DNA of 64,000 nt from Zhengitettix transpicula (GCA_037074705.1 CM073594.1:78555009-78619008), one strand, 5' to 3'; shown: positions 45,880 to 57,599, counted from the first letter of the stretch. Numbers and translations are program-made. The notes: a model not told the origin generated them from the letters alone.

Positions 45880-46406
45880 TTTTTTTTTTTTTTTTTTAGG
45901 GCAACAGGCTACATGAGGGTGATCCACATTGGGCAACTCCCCTTTAATAGCATAGGAAGGGATTAGAAAGGGGGGATGTGGAAGGGTAGAGGAAGGTAGC
46001 CAAGGGTTAACTAGGGCCCCCGGGCTATGGTTTAAGGATCCTACTCGGCATTCGCCTAAAGAAATGCAGGGAAAACCCTAGAAAAACCTGCATCGGGTAG
46101 GTCGGGCATTGGGTACTTGTCCCACGCCCTTCCGATAGCGGGAGAGGAGTTTGCTGTGGGGACGCAGCATTCCCTTCTCCGTGCCTCGACCAGTTTAGGA
46201 GGCAGCTGGCCGACTGTTCCAATGGGAATAGCGGACAACTCTTACCGTATGCCCAAGGTCTGTGACCCCGGAACATACACCTCTCAGAACAGGCCGAGGT
46301 GCCTCGGCTTGTGGGAACCTTAGTTCAAAAACAGAGAGGAAAGGCATCCCCAAAAGAAGCCCCTTCGTGTCTCTCCTACAAGATTCTGCCTGCGAGAGAA
46401 TATTCC
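45880..46406 (-). repeat. A-tailed repeat R3, array 1 unit 2 (fullest copy)
   Basis: An 18-bp T run (A tail) at 45880-45897, then the complete body to TGCGAGAGAATATTCC at 46406, about 527 bp. It is about 97% identical by eye to unit 1 over the shared part. An internal RNA polymerase III promoter was not found, so a tRNA origin is not supported. Confidence 0.88.
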
Positions 46407-46726
46407 TTTTTTTAATTTTTTTAAATTTATTTTTTAGGGTAACAGGCTACATGAGGATAATTCACATGAGGATAATTCACATGGTGGCAACTCCCCTTTA
46501 ATAGCATAGGAAGGGATCTGAAAAGGGGGGATGCGGAAGGGTAGAGGAAGGTAGCCAAGGATTAACTAGGGCCCCCGGGCTATAGTTTAAGGATCCTACC
46601 CGGAATTCGCCTAAAAGTAATGCAGGGAAAACCCTAGAAAAACCTACATCAGGTAGGTCGGGCGTTGGGTACTTGTCCCACGCCATTCCGATAGCGAGAG
46701 AAGAGTTTACTGTGGGGACGCAGCAT
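46407..46726 (-). repeat. A-tailed repeat R3, array 1 unit 3 (truncated)
   Basis: T-rich start, AGGGTAACAGGCTACATGAG, a small internal duplication (GAGGATAATTCACAT twice), and truncation at GACGCAGCAT. Confidence 0.85.
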
Positions 46727-47249
46727 CGCAGTCGGGGCTGCGAGCTAAGTTAACTTCTGGATCATAACCTCATTGAGAAGTTTAATATATTCGACTGTGG
46801 GCACGTAACGTACTGTTTAAATAATTCTATAGTGAATATTTCGTTAATAAAATTAATTTATAGTCGTATTTCAATGGGCATATTAAAAATTAAAATAATG
46901 CAGTTAAATTTAAATGGTTTAGATAAATCCTAAAAATTGGGTAACTCATGCAAAGTGTAAACAGGAGAAAAAGCTACGATTTCTGGACGTGAAAATAAGC
47001 GATTTCTTTTTGTTTTGAGATGTATATTGCTGCAACGAACACGAAAGTGGACTGGGAGAAGAGATGATTTCCAAATATCCGTCCGAAATACCGTTGTGCT
47101 ATAAAGCGCATAGAGCTAAAGAAAGCGTTAAATATAAATATATAACCGATCGCTCTGCAAGCAAGAATAAACTGATATAATTTTGATGGTATTCAATTTA
47201 AATATATGTAATGAATAAGAAAGCAAGCCAATTCAGACAAATTGATTTT
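46727..47249. other. Spacer, nothing recognised
   Basis: AT-rich, no credible gene or repeat. Confidence 0.5.
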
Positions 47250-48105
47250 GCGTTATTTTTATGTAACGAACCTCGACCCCTATCACTAAATGTGCTCACC
47301 TCCCTTGCCGAAAGAGGTTGAAATTAAACAACACGTAGAAAAATATTATGAATCTCATTGAGGCCGAAAAATATCCATTCGACATAAATAGCGGCCGGTT
47401 AAACGGTTTAAAAATTTCTACCCTCTTGCCTACCTCCACTAAGCCCCTCCCACCCCCTGTGCGTTGCCCAGGTTGTCATAAACAAACTCAGCGACATTCA
47501 TAAGCCCGGATTTGACTCCAATCTCGGCCGTATTCGCGTTATTTTCATGTAACGCACCACCAAACCCCACACAGTGTGCTCTCCTCCATAACCGATAAGG
47601 GTTGAAACTATACATAGAGGACATGCAGAGAATTATAATGAATTTAATTGACCCCGTAAAATATTTATGCGACGCAAATATCGGCCAATTAACATTTTTT
47701 TTATCAATTCCACCCCGACCACACTCACATGGGGAAGTTACACTGCAAGTTGATTATCATTGACAACCGTAACCTTATATTCGACTCCAATCTCTATTGT
47801 TTTTGCGTTATTTTTATGTAATTCTCCTCCAGCCCCGCCCTTGAGGGTGCTCCCCTCCCAGCCCGAAAGGGGTTTAAATTACACGCAGAGAACATTTAAA
47901 ATTTTTTATGAATATCATTAACTCTGAAAAATATTTATTCGACTCAAAAATCGGCCGGTTAACATGTTCAAAAATGTTTACACCCGCCCTTCCCCTCCCA
48001 CCCCCGCGAGTTGCTCATGTTGTCATAAATATTCTCAGCGACATTCATAACCCTGATTTGACTCGAATCTCAGTTGTTTTTTGCGTTATTTTTATGTAAC
48101 GGCCA
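47250..48105 (+). repeat. Tandem array of ~275-bp family A repeats
   Basis: GCGTTATTTT(T/C)ATGTAA occurs at 47250, 47536, 47805 and 48083, giving periods of 286, 269 and 278 bp. Each unit contains GGGTTGAAATTA-like, GACCCCG-AAAATAT, TCGGCC(G/A)(G/A)TTAA and CAGCGACATTCATAA-like blocks. This is the clearest tandem form of the family seen at 1920-3290. Confidence 0.85.
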
Positions 48106-49096
48106 TTTGGGGTGTACTGCATGACGTAATCCTGTACCACGGGCTGACACGAATTGTCTGTACAAGCCAAAGCGGCAAATGATAAACCTAGTCTGTATCA
48201 GTATATATACATTTAGACGTCGACAAAAGCTTATGTAAAATCGTATGAGAACTAGTGCAAGATTTTGTGAACCCACGCAAAAACCTGAGATTATCTAACG
48301 CAAAGCAATTATCACATTGTAATGAGTTTATATATTGTATTAAAAATCAGGTACTAAAGTTAAAGAATTATTTTTAACGTAAGTATTAAAAAAACGTGCC
48401 CATATGAAGTGATGTTTGCGTGTACATTTATTTATGTAGACGGCAATTTGATGACGTTTACAGATTGACACACAAAGTAACATTCCACAGTGATATAAAA
48501 ATATAGGGCATTAGCTATTATACTTTATGTTAATAGGAAAAAAAAGTTTTAGTTTCGATTAAAATAGCATTCTTGTTAGGAATACAGCATGTTCGATAAC
48601 AAGATTTCTGAGTCTTCCACAAAAATATTCGTGCATCAAGTCGTTTTCTAGAATCTGCAGGAGGGTATTTTAATATTTTTTTCTTATGTATTTTCAAAGA
48701 ATCTGAACGTGTAAATCTTGAATATGGCTTACGTTTTCCGTGAAGATGGAATTGGCGGTTCCGTAGTTACGCATATTTTCCGGAGGATTAAGACGGCCGC
48801 AAGGTGAACCATTTATTTGCAAATTATCTGCGTGCAGTACCTAACCTCGTGAAGGCGTCACAAGATCAAGGTGAGGGACCGTGGCTAGACAATGCCTTGT
48901 CTAGAGCACAAGGTTGCATCCCAAAGTGGTTAGTCCCACACACCAAGTACTGCGGAGGATGGAAGTTCACTCCAAACTTGTGAGTCATATCGCTACAGAA
49001 GTGAATCTGCTTATTCAGCTATGAAACTGAAACTAGAGATCATTATTTGCGCGAAAACATACTCCATCGAATAAAGACGTAGAATCGGTTGATGTA
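48106..49096. other. Spacer, nothing recognised
   Basis: No gene, repeat or RNA identified. It ends at the TA target of mariner M2. Confidence 0.5.
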
Positions 49097-50403
49097 CTAC
49101 TTTGATCAAATAGTAAGGTGAAATTGTCATTTAAAACTCCCGGGTATTAGGAAGACAGGTAAATTTTTTCTCTAGGTTGGTAGGACTGTCTATAATATTT
49201 GCCAAGCGTCTGTTTGTTAAAAGGTTTAATTATCTCCGAGTTACATGTGTTTTGTAAACAACCAAAATGAATTTTTCGATTTTTGCAATGGATGATTTTG
49301 TTGAGCAAAGAACTTGCATCAAATTTTGTTTGCTGAACGAATATTCTTGTGCGGACACGTTGAAAATGTTGCGGATGGCCTTTGGTGATCAAACTATGGC
49401 ACAATAAAACGTTTATAAGTGGTGCAACGACTTCAAAGAGGGCCGAGAACGCGTTGAAGACGAACCGCGCTCTGGACGACCATCAACGTCTACCGACGAG
49501 GGCCACATCCAAAAGATCAAAGATTTGGTGCTTGAAAATCGTCGATGGACAATTATAGATCTCCCTGATAGTGTTGGAATATCATTTGGCTCAGCCTAAA
49601 CCATTTTGAAGAATGTTTTGTGTTTCAAACGCGTCAAGTCTCGATTGGTGCCAAAATCGCTCAATGTTTTGGAAAAAAAGCGTCGGGTTGATGTGTGTGA
49701 AACTTTGCTGTCTGACTATCAGGACCACTTGAAATGCATCATTACTGGAGACGAGACTTGGATTTACGCATACGACCCTGAAACCACCGACCAATCCAGA
49801 GAATATCGTGCAAAAGGTGAAGCAAGACCGAAAAGAACACGGCAAAGTCGATCGAAAATCAAGGTCATGTTGACAGTTTTCTTTGATTATCGTGGTGTGG
49901 TGCACTATGAATTCCTCCCGCCGGGCCAAACTGTCAACAAAGAATATTATTTGAGCGTTATGCATCGTTTGCGTGAAGCTATTCGTCTGAAACGGTCGGA
50001 ATTATGGGCGAACAACTCTTGGTCCCTTCATCACGATAATGCACCATGTCATACTGCATTGGTTCTTCGCGACTTTTTTGCCAAAAACTCGACTCATATC
50101 GTTCCGCAACCACCGTATTTGCCTGATTTGGCTCCGTGCGACTTCTGGCTATTCAGCAAACTTAAAAGACCAATGCGGGGACGCTGTTTTTACACGATTC
50201 AGGAGATAAAAACCGAATCGAAGAAGGTCTTGAAGGTTATACCGGAAAAAGACTATTCCGACTGTTTAGGGAATGGAAAAAGCGTTGGAAAAGTGCGTTT
50301 CATCGGACGGGGATTACTTTGAAGGGGATGAAATTGATTTGGAAGAATAAGTAAAGAATTTATATTTTATAAATAAATTCACCTTACTTTTTGTTCACAG
50401 TGG
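49097..50403 (+). mobile_element. Mariner element M2 (1.31 kb), same family as M1
   Basis: Left end CTACTTTGATCAAATAGTAA and right end (reverse complement CCACTGTGAACAAAAAGTAA) are inverted, with TA at 49095-49096 and 50404-50405. It is the inverted-orientation sister of M1, 47 kb away. Confidence 0.9.
49267..50350 (+). pseudogene. Mariner transposase of M2, two stops and a late frameshift
   Basis: Begins ATGAATTTTTCGATT. In-frame TAA codons occur near 49405 (M1 has Lys there) and near 49597 (M1 has Gln). The catalytic core from 49606 to about 50270 is open: GDETWIYAYD, HHDNAPCH and PDLAPCDFWLF supply the three Asp residues with 34 residues between the second and third (DD34D). After SDCLGN a frameshift moves the true C-terminus (SSDGDYFEGDEIDLEE, stop 50350) out of frame. 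It was probably mobile in the recent past but is inactive now. Confidence 0.88.
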
Positions 50404-50409
50404 TATGTA

Positions 50410-51625
50410 CGAGGCTTGTCTGAAACGTTTCCGACCTCAACGTGAAGATGGCAGCACTAGTAAATAAAGCTGGTGAATTTCGTTTTTCATCTGTTGCGAA
50501 TTACTCGCCAAAGTTTCAGCCATTTTGGACGCGAAGTTTTTATGTAACAGTCGTTTGAGTGAGTTGATGTGAGTGTTTTTGTGAAAATGGACAAAATGGA
50601 GTAGCGAGCTGTTATTAAATATTTGTTTTTGAAAGGCAATACGCCTACACAAATCAAAGATGAGTTGGATTCTGTGTATGGGGACACTGCATCATCATTT
50701 ACCACAGTGAAATTTTGGGCAGCTGAACTTAAACGTGGCCGTAAGAGCTTGGGAGACGATGAACGTTGGGGACGTCCAAAAACTGCAACTACCGACGAAA
50801 ACATCGCCAAAGTTTACCAAATGGTGCTACACGACCGCCGAATTAAAGTGAGAGTGATAGCAGAGGGCATGAGAACGTGTTTGTCACATATGAAATCAAC
50901 ATTTAGGCATGAGAAAGCTGTCCGTGCGTTGGATGCCGCGTTTGCTGACGTTAGACCAAAAACCTGTTCGAATGAGCATTTCCAGCGCTCTGTTGGTGAA
51001 GTTAATTACTGTAGATGAAACTTGGATACATAATTATACGCCAGAAACAAAAATGCAGTCAAAACAATGGACTGCAAAGGGGGAACAGGCTCCAAAAAAA
51101 ACAAAAACTGTTTTTTCAGCTGGGAAAGTGATAGCGACTGTTTTTTGGATAGTCATGGAGTTATTTTAATCGATTATCTTCAAATGAAAAACCATTACAG
51201 GAGCATCATTACTTGACAAGCTGAAGGCAGAACTTGCGGAAAAACGGCCACATTTGCAGAAAAAGAAAATCCTGTTTCACCCAGACAACGCACCGTCTCA
51301 CACCTCAGCGATTCCCATGGCGAAAATCCACGAATTACGGTTTGAACTGCTTGACCATCCGGATCTAGCCCCAAGCGACTTCTTCTTGTTCCCTCATCTA
51401 AAAATTGCGCTCGGAGGACAGAGATTTTCGTCAAATGAAGAGGCAATCACCTTCGTGAACACTTATTTTGCAGAGAAAAACGCCGAGTACTTTTTGGACG
51501 GGTTACAGAGATGGGAGCATCGCTGGGAGAAGTTACAAGGAGACTATGTTGAAAAATAAAATTAAAAATTAAAAAAAAATATATCTTCTATCATGTAGGG
51601 TCGGAAACTTTTCAGACCACCCTCG
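50410..51625 (+). mobile_element. Mariner element M3, a different family, six bases from M2
   Basis: Ends CGAGGCTTGTCTGAAACGTT and (reverse complement) CGAGGGTGGTCTGAAAAGTT are inverted repeats of about 27 bp, flanked by TA at 50408-50409 and 51626-51627. The 1216-bp length is slightly short, agreeing with internal deletions. It shares no obvious DNA similarity with M2. Confidence 0.92.
50587..51559 (+). pseudogene. Mariner transposase of M3, stops and deletions
   Basis: The ATG at 50587 is followed by TAG at 50602. The frame then continues with FLKGNTPTQIKDELDSVYG and GRPKTATTDENIAKV (helix-turn-helix and linker). The first catalytic Asp is in TVDETWIH (about 51007-51030, another frame), the second in HPDNAPSH (about 51280). 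At the third, LLDHPDLAPSDFFLF lacks four residues normally found before PDLAPSDF, so only 30 residues separate the last two Asp. It ends GDYVEK and TAA. Inactive. Confidence 0.88.
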
Positions 51626-51734
51626 TATTACAGAGGGACCCTAAACGACGTCGCACAACCAACAGCGTCCACTAAATTCCTTATGGCTTCGATTTATAGA
51701 AGCCCCCCCCCCCGCCTTTGACACATTTATTATA

Positions 51735-52110
51735 TTGCTACTAGTAAGTGCCCGGAGGTGTCTAGGTATTTATTTAAATTAGCCTAAAGAAGGAATTGAT
51801 TTGAAAGTAACCTCTTGGTAAACCTTTTTCTAGTTACGTTCCCCTCCCCGACCTAATCCCTCGGCATCTAACTTCAAATAAACCAGGATGATGACTGACG
51901 GTACTTTAACAACTCGAAAATTATCCTAATACATAAAAAGATGAAAAAAATGTGAAAAATACTCTCTAACTTAATGAAGTTTAAAACTGCTTCCGGTACC
52001 TTAAAGGAGCAAAAACTACAACTACAAAGAAAGCAAAATATAGCTGGTACCCTAAAAAAATCAAAACTTAAGTGGGTGAAAACTATTCCAGGTAAATTTT
52101 TGTCAACTAG
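51735..52110 (-). repeat. Dispersed repeat B, copy 2
   Basis: Degenerate terminus (GTGCCCGGAGG, 51751-51761), GTATTTATTTAAATTAG, then CCCTCCCCGACCTAA (51843-51857) and the GGTACC units (CTTCCGGTACCTTAAAGG, TAGCTGGTACCCTAAAA). Same order as at 1-295 plus 1782-1919, and the reverse of 62704-63086. Confidence 0.7.
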
Positions 52111-52189
52111 GCCCATCTCCAAGACGAGATTAAGCAAAACGACTCCTAGAACCCAGGAATCGATACCAACCTTGGCCTTTTTTGAATTG

Positions 52190-52575
52190 TTTTTTTTGTA
52201 AACCTCTTCCACCACCACCCGTACGGGAAGGATGCTTTCGTCCCTTATCTTTTGGAGTGAAAATTAGACACTTTAATTTCTATAATAACACTATGATTCA
52301 GCGATACATTAAACGTTTTATTCGACGCTAATAATTACGATTTAGGAATATTTTTAAACGGCACCCCCAACCCTAGAGATGGTAGGTGTGTCTTAATCCC
52401 ACGGTGTTTGTTCGTGGATCGTAGGTAACATGAGTACAAAGATTGGTACAAATGGTTGTACTCGGATCATTTTACAAGCCCTTCCATCCCCCACTCGTGG
52501 GAGTTGTATGTCAGAATTAAAGTCAGCGCCTTCCAATTTCTGTTGTTTTTGTGTTACTTTTATGTAAGGGTTCAA
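52190..52575 (+). repeat. Family A repeat segment next to repeat B
   Basis: Collinear with 1990-2420: CCACCACC(C)(G/T)TACGG, GGTAGGTGTGTCTTAA, CGGTGTTTGTTC(G/C)TGGATCGTA. The association B then A is the same as at the left end of the window. Confidence 0.75.
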
Positions 52576-52582
52576 TATATAT

Positions 52583-53090
52583 TTTTTTGGGGCTACATGA
52601 GGGAAATCCACATGGTGGCAACTCCCCTTTAATAGCATAGGAAGGGATTTGAAAGGGTACAGGAGGTAGCCAAGGGTTAACTAGGGCCCTCGGGCTATAG
52701 TTCAAGGATCCTAACCGGCATTCGCCTAAAAGTAATGCAGGGAAAACCCTAGAAAAACCTGCATCAGGTAGGTCGGGCATTGGGTACTTGTCCCACGCCC
52801 TTCCGATAGCGGGAGAAGAGTTTGCTGTGGGGACGCAGCATTCCCTTCTCCGTACCTAGACCAGTTTAGGAGGCAGCTGGCCGACTGTTCCAATGGGAAC
52901 AGAGAACAACTCTTACCGTATGCCCAAGGTCTGTGAACCCGGAACATACACCTCTCAAAACAGACCGAGGTGCCTCGGCTTGTGGCAACCTTAGTTCAAA
53001 AACGGAGAGGAAAAGGCATCGTATCTCTCCTACAAGGTTCTACCTGCGAGAGAATATCCCTCGCAGATACTGCCTCATCTTCTCCACCTC
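52583..53090 (-). repeat. A-tailed repeat R3, single copy
   Basis: A short T run, GGGGCTACATGAGGGAAAT, to TACCTGCGAGAGAATATCCC; about 93% like the array units by eye. It interrupts the family A repeat at 52575. Confidence 0.85.
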
Positions 53091-54300
53091 AAATATTGAA
53101 AGGGGTTGGATTTATACATAAAAAATACTACAAAGGACTAGAACGGCGAGACTAGCGCAGCGACGATAATGTAACCATGCATTTCAACAGAGATATTAAT
53201 TAGGTAACCCAGAAGATATGTAAAAAAAACCGTGGAGAAATGTCTACCAATCTTTTTACATATGTTACCTACGATCCAGGAATAAACACTGATCGGATAA
53301 ACAACACCGTGTAGTGGAGAAGGCGTCAGTTTAAAAACATTCTAAATATGCAATTATTAGTGCAAAGTTTTCGGGGCTCGCAGAGAGTGATACTGTCGTT
53401 ATTTGTAGGGATGAAAAGATTTTTCAGAATACTAAGCCTTCACTGTTACTTATATAGGTGGAGAAAAATGAATTAAACATCATAGTTCTTAAATTATTGC
53501 AATAAAATGCATTTGAAAGGTAGCAGAAAATGTCGAGAGGAGACTTTTCGGTTTACTGTTTCTTATATGACCAAGAGATAAAAGTTACATTTACTGTTTA
53601 ATTTATTTCTTTCACCAAATTGCAAGTGCTGAAAGAATATAGAAATATATTATTCATATATGACTACTAAAACTTTTATGTAACGAGAAGACTCATCTCC
53701 AGATAGCAATAGCCTGTTGCTGTCAGAGGGAGATAACTTGAGAGTCATTATGGGTTGCTGGAATGCGCCGACAAATTTAAAAGGGTTTAGGTGAGTGTAA
53801 CTTCTTCCTGTGGGGCGGCTCTGGGCACTTAGTGCTAACGGAGCAATGCGCGCGGCCGACCAAGAGCGTCCTTCGGGCAGTATGGAAACAAGGCCACCCC
53901 GTTCCCTCCTTTAAGGGTTCTAAGAAAGACCACCGGAAGGCAAAATCAAATCAATGTCTTTAAGCGTAACACTATTATCTGTTGCACTAAAACTCCTTGA
54001 CTCATTCGGGAGCGTGAACGTAATTTATCAAAGGTTGTTGTCGCCGGAGTAATTAGGCCCTCATCAGTGACCTCGACGTGTATTGCCCATGTTGGAGGAA
54101 CAGCAACGGCTACTAATGTAAAAACTTTAAGAGTAAATTGTACTTTCTTAGAAAGAAAAATTAAGTGATGCACATAAAACTTTTTTACAAGAAAGAAATT
54201 TAACTTTGTACCAGTTAAAGTAAGCTAAAGTAAATCCATAATATAATAAGTATCATTTATTCTATGTTAATGCATTACAATTGTGAAATTAATAAAAAAA
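53091..54300. other. Spacer with a small reversed family A piece
   Basis: About 53255-53315 (TACCTACGATCCAGGAATAA) is the reverse of the GGATCGTA block of family A. A GC-rich block at 53800-53930 is unassigned. On the minus strand, 54173-53946 has a 75-codon frame (VTDEGLITPATTTFDKLRSR) that I do not recognise. Confidence 0.4.
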
Positions 54301-54690
54301 ATTAGAGTAACAGGTTACATGAGCACGTGGTAGCAAGTCCCGTTTAATATCATAGGAAGGGTATAGAAAGGTAGCCAACTAGGGTTCCCGGGCTATACTT
54401 CCTACTTGAAATTCGCCTAAAAGTGATACATGAAAGCTATAGCAAACCTGTATCAGGTAGGTCAGTCATTTGGTACTTGTCCCTCGACCTTAAGATGCCG
54501 CGAGAGGGGTTTCCTGTGACCCCGTAACGTATCAAAACAGGCAGAGGTGCCTCAGCTTGTGGGAACCTTAGAACACAAACCAGAGAAAGGAGAAGGCATC
54601 CCCAAAGGTAGCCTCCTCGAGACCTCTCTGGGAAGGTTCACCTGCGAGAGAACAGCCCTAGCATGCTTCCTTGGCGAACCTTAGTTAAAG
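54301..54690 (-). repeat. A-tailed repeat R3, array 2 unit 1 (degenerate)
   Basis: AGAGTAACAGGTTACATGAG at the start, but with large internal deletions and CCTCGACCTTAAGATGCCGC in place of the usual block. It is the oldest-looking unit of this array. Confidence 0.75.
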
Positions 54691-54699
54691 TAGAAGAAG

Positions 54700-55230
54700 A
54701 AGTAGACAGGATATGTACAGGGTAGTCCACATAGTAGCAACTCCCCTCTTTTAGCATAGGAAAGGGACTGAAAGAGGGAATGCGGATCAGTAGCGGAAGG
54801 TAGCCAAGCGTTAACAAAGGACTCCGGACTGTAGTTTAAGGATCGTACTCGAAAATCGCCTAAATGTCATGCAGGGAAACCCCCACAGAAAACCCTGCAT
54901 CAGATAGGTTGGGCATTGGGTACTTGTCCCACGCCTTTCCGATGGCGAGATAGGGGTTTGCTGTGGGGACGCAGCATTCCCTTCTCCGTGCCTCGACCAG
55001 TTTAGGAGGCTATTGCAATGGGAATAGCGGACAACTTTTACCGTATGCCCAAGGTCTGCGACCCTGGAACATACACCTCTCAAAACAGGCCGAGGTGCAT
55101 CGGCATGTGGAAACCTTGGTTGAAAAAAATCAGAGAGAAGAGAAGGTATCCCCAACGGTAGCCTCCTCCATAGCTCTCTGGGAAGGTTCACCTGTGAGAT
55201 AATATTCGTACAGGCTTCCTTGATGAACGT
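54700..55230 (-). repeat. A-tailed repeat R3, array 2 unit 2
   Basis: From GTACAGGGTAGTCCACATAG to TGATGAACGTTA. Contains the extra 5' block CTCCTCCATAGCTCTCTGGG shared with unit 1. Confidence 0.8.
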
Positions 55231-55670
55231 TATTTTTTTTTTAAATTTTTAAAAAAATTTTTTTTAGTGTAACAGGCTACATGCGGGTAATCCACATGGT
55301 GGCAACTTCCATATAATAGCATAGGAAGGAATTTGAAAGGGGGGATGCGGAAGGGTATTGGAAGGCAGCCAAGGGTTAACTAGGGCCCCCGGGCTATTGT
55401 TTAAGGATCCTACCAGGCAATTCGCCTCAAAGTGATGCAGGGAAAACCCTAGAAAAACCTGCATCAGGTAGGTCGGGCATTTAGTACTTGTCCCACGCCC
55501 TTCCGATGGCGGGAGAGGGGTTATCTGTGGGGTCGCAGCTTTCCCCTCGCCGTGGCTTGACCGGTTTAGGAGGCAGCTGGCCGACTGTTCCAATGGGAAC
55601 AGCGGACAACTCTTACTGTATACCCAAGGTCTGGGACCCCGGAACATACACCTCTCAAAACAGGCCGAGG
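55231..55670 (-). repeat. A-tailed repeat R3, array 2 unit 3
   Basis: T/A-rich start, AGTGTAACAGGCTACATGCG, to AAACAGGCCGAGG, where the T run of the next unit begins, so it is truncated at its 5' end. Confidence 0.85.
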
Positions 55671-56134
55671 TTTTTTTTTTTTTTTTTTAGGGCAATAGGC
55701 TACATGAGGGTAATCCACTTAGGGCAACTCCCCTTTAATAGCATAGGAAGGGATTTGAAAGGGGGGATGCGGAAGGGTAGAGGAAGGTAGCCAAGGGTTA
55801 ACTAGGGCCCCCGGGCTATATTTTAAGGATCCTACCCGGCATTCGCCTAAAGGAATGCAGGGAAAACCTTAGAAAAACCTGCATCGGGTAGGTCGGGCAT
55901 TGGGTACTTGTCCCACGCCCTTCCGATAGCAGGAGAGGAGTTTGCTGTGGGGACGCAGCTTACCCCTCGCCATGCCTTGGCCTGTTTAGGAGGCAGCTGG
56001 CCGACTATTCCAATAGGAATAGCGGACAACTCTTGCCGTATGCCCAAGGTCTGCGACCCCGGAACATACACCTCTCAAAACAGACCCAGGTGCCTCGGCA
56101 TGTGGGAACCTTAGTTCAAAAAAACCAGAGAGAT
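55671..56134 (-). repeat. A-tailed repeat R3, array 2 unit 4
   Basis: An 18-bp T run, AGGGCAATAGGCTACATGAG, to AAACCAGAGAGATG. This is the last unit of the array. Confidence 0.88.
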
Positions 56135-57599
56135 GTTGCAGTCCAATTACTTTTATATTCTCCTTTTCACATTATAACCACTAGTTACACTATAATATAT
56201 GAGATAATCCTAAAGAGCTTCTAATAATCACCTACCGGTCATTTTTCAGTTTTTTTTTCTCCTACGTCATGTATTTTTTGGGTTAAGAAACCGCGTATAT
56301 TTCAATATGACAGACATTTAGCTTTATGAACTATACATTTAATTAAATCGTTGAGAATTCTTTTGCCAAACTATAATCTGAGAAAGAATAAACGCCGTAT
56401 AAATAAGGGCACTTACCACTTGACCACGTGATATTTTATATATATTATTTAAAATTTATAATTTATTTTACTTCGTGTAATTCATAAAGAGCATGCGCCT
56501 AAATATCTTTTAAATATACGCATTATAACCCCACAGGTTTTTTAATCAGTCTGGATAAATAATTTCAAACTCTATAAATAAATTTTTATGTTTGAAACCA
56601 AGGAGTTTTCGTTCAATAGTTTAGCAATATTCATGTATAAAATAAAAAAAATTATCTTTTATGCTACATTTCAATTTCTAAAACATTTCTACAGCGTCAA
56701 CGTGGAAATTCATGGATTTTCTTTCCGTGTAATCGCTTCCTACAGGGTACGTGTCTATCATAAAGATAATCCTGTGCGAATAATTGACTACGCATTTCTG
56801 GTACAGATACGCATAGATTCCATCTCGTCTTACGTTAGAACGTTATTCAAAATTTCTTAAAAATTCAGATCGTCATTTCTACTCTATTGTTCTAAAACGA
56901 TAACCTTATAACGATATAATTTCGTCGATATTATAATTATCATATTATATAAGAATCGAGACCTAACCTCTTAATGCTCAAACATTTTGGCACGATATTT
57001 GGAGATCAGAATGAATTCATACGATACTTATTCGATGATAAAACAGCCCATAACAGAAAAATTGAAAGGATTTTATTAATTAATTTTTAAATTACGACAT
57101 GTTTTGGTCCACACGTGGACTCTCCAGATATTCATTGATTCTAGACAATCATTTTTGTCCACAGCGGAACCGAAATATGTGGCAATATAATAATTAATAA
57201 ATAAAATACTTTCAATTGTCTGTTTTATCAAAAAAAAAATTGTACACAGACGTAAAACTTTATGTATCATTTATACCTTTCTGAGGATACATGAAAAAAT
57301 ATATTTAAAAATTTAGATAATAAGATATAAATAACTTAACGAAAGTACATAACAAAATTTCAGTAACTGATCAAACTGATGTAACATACAAATTTGATTT
57401 AAAAATTAAGACAAAAATTATATTGTACATATTAGTAGAAGTAATAATACTAGGATTTATAACCATTAAAATAATGCTAAAATTAATTATAAAACTAACA
57501 CTGCATTCGCAATGCGTAATTTAAAATTAAATCAATAACAATGTTAATTGTAATTTTAACAAGTCAAAATTCTACAAAAAGAGTCTAATAACTTGAATA

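Noticed and set aside
53946..54173. 75-codon minus-strand frame (VTDEGLITPATTTFDKLRSR)
   Set aside because: Looks protein-like, but no family or neighbouring exon could be identified; left as unassigned sequence.
45427..56134. CRISPR-like or satellite interpretation of the regularly spaced units
   Set aside because: Units are 450-530 bp, A-tailed and dispersed, in an insect genome; they behave as retroposed repeats.
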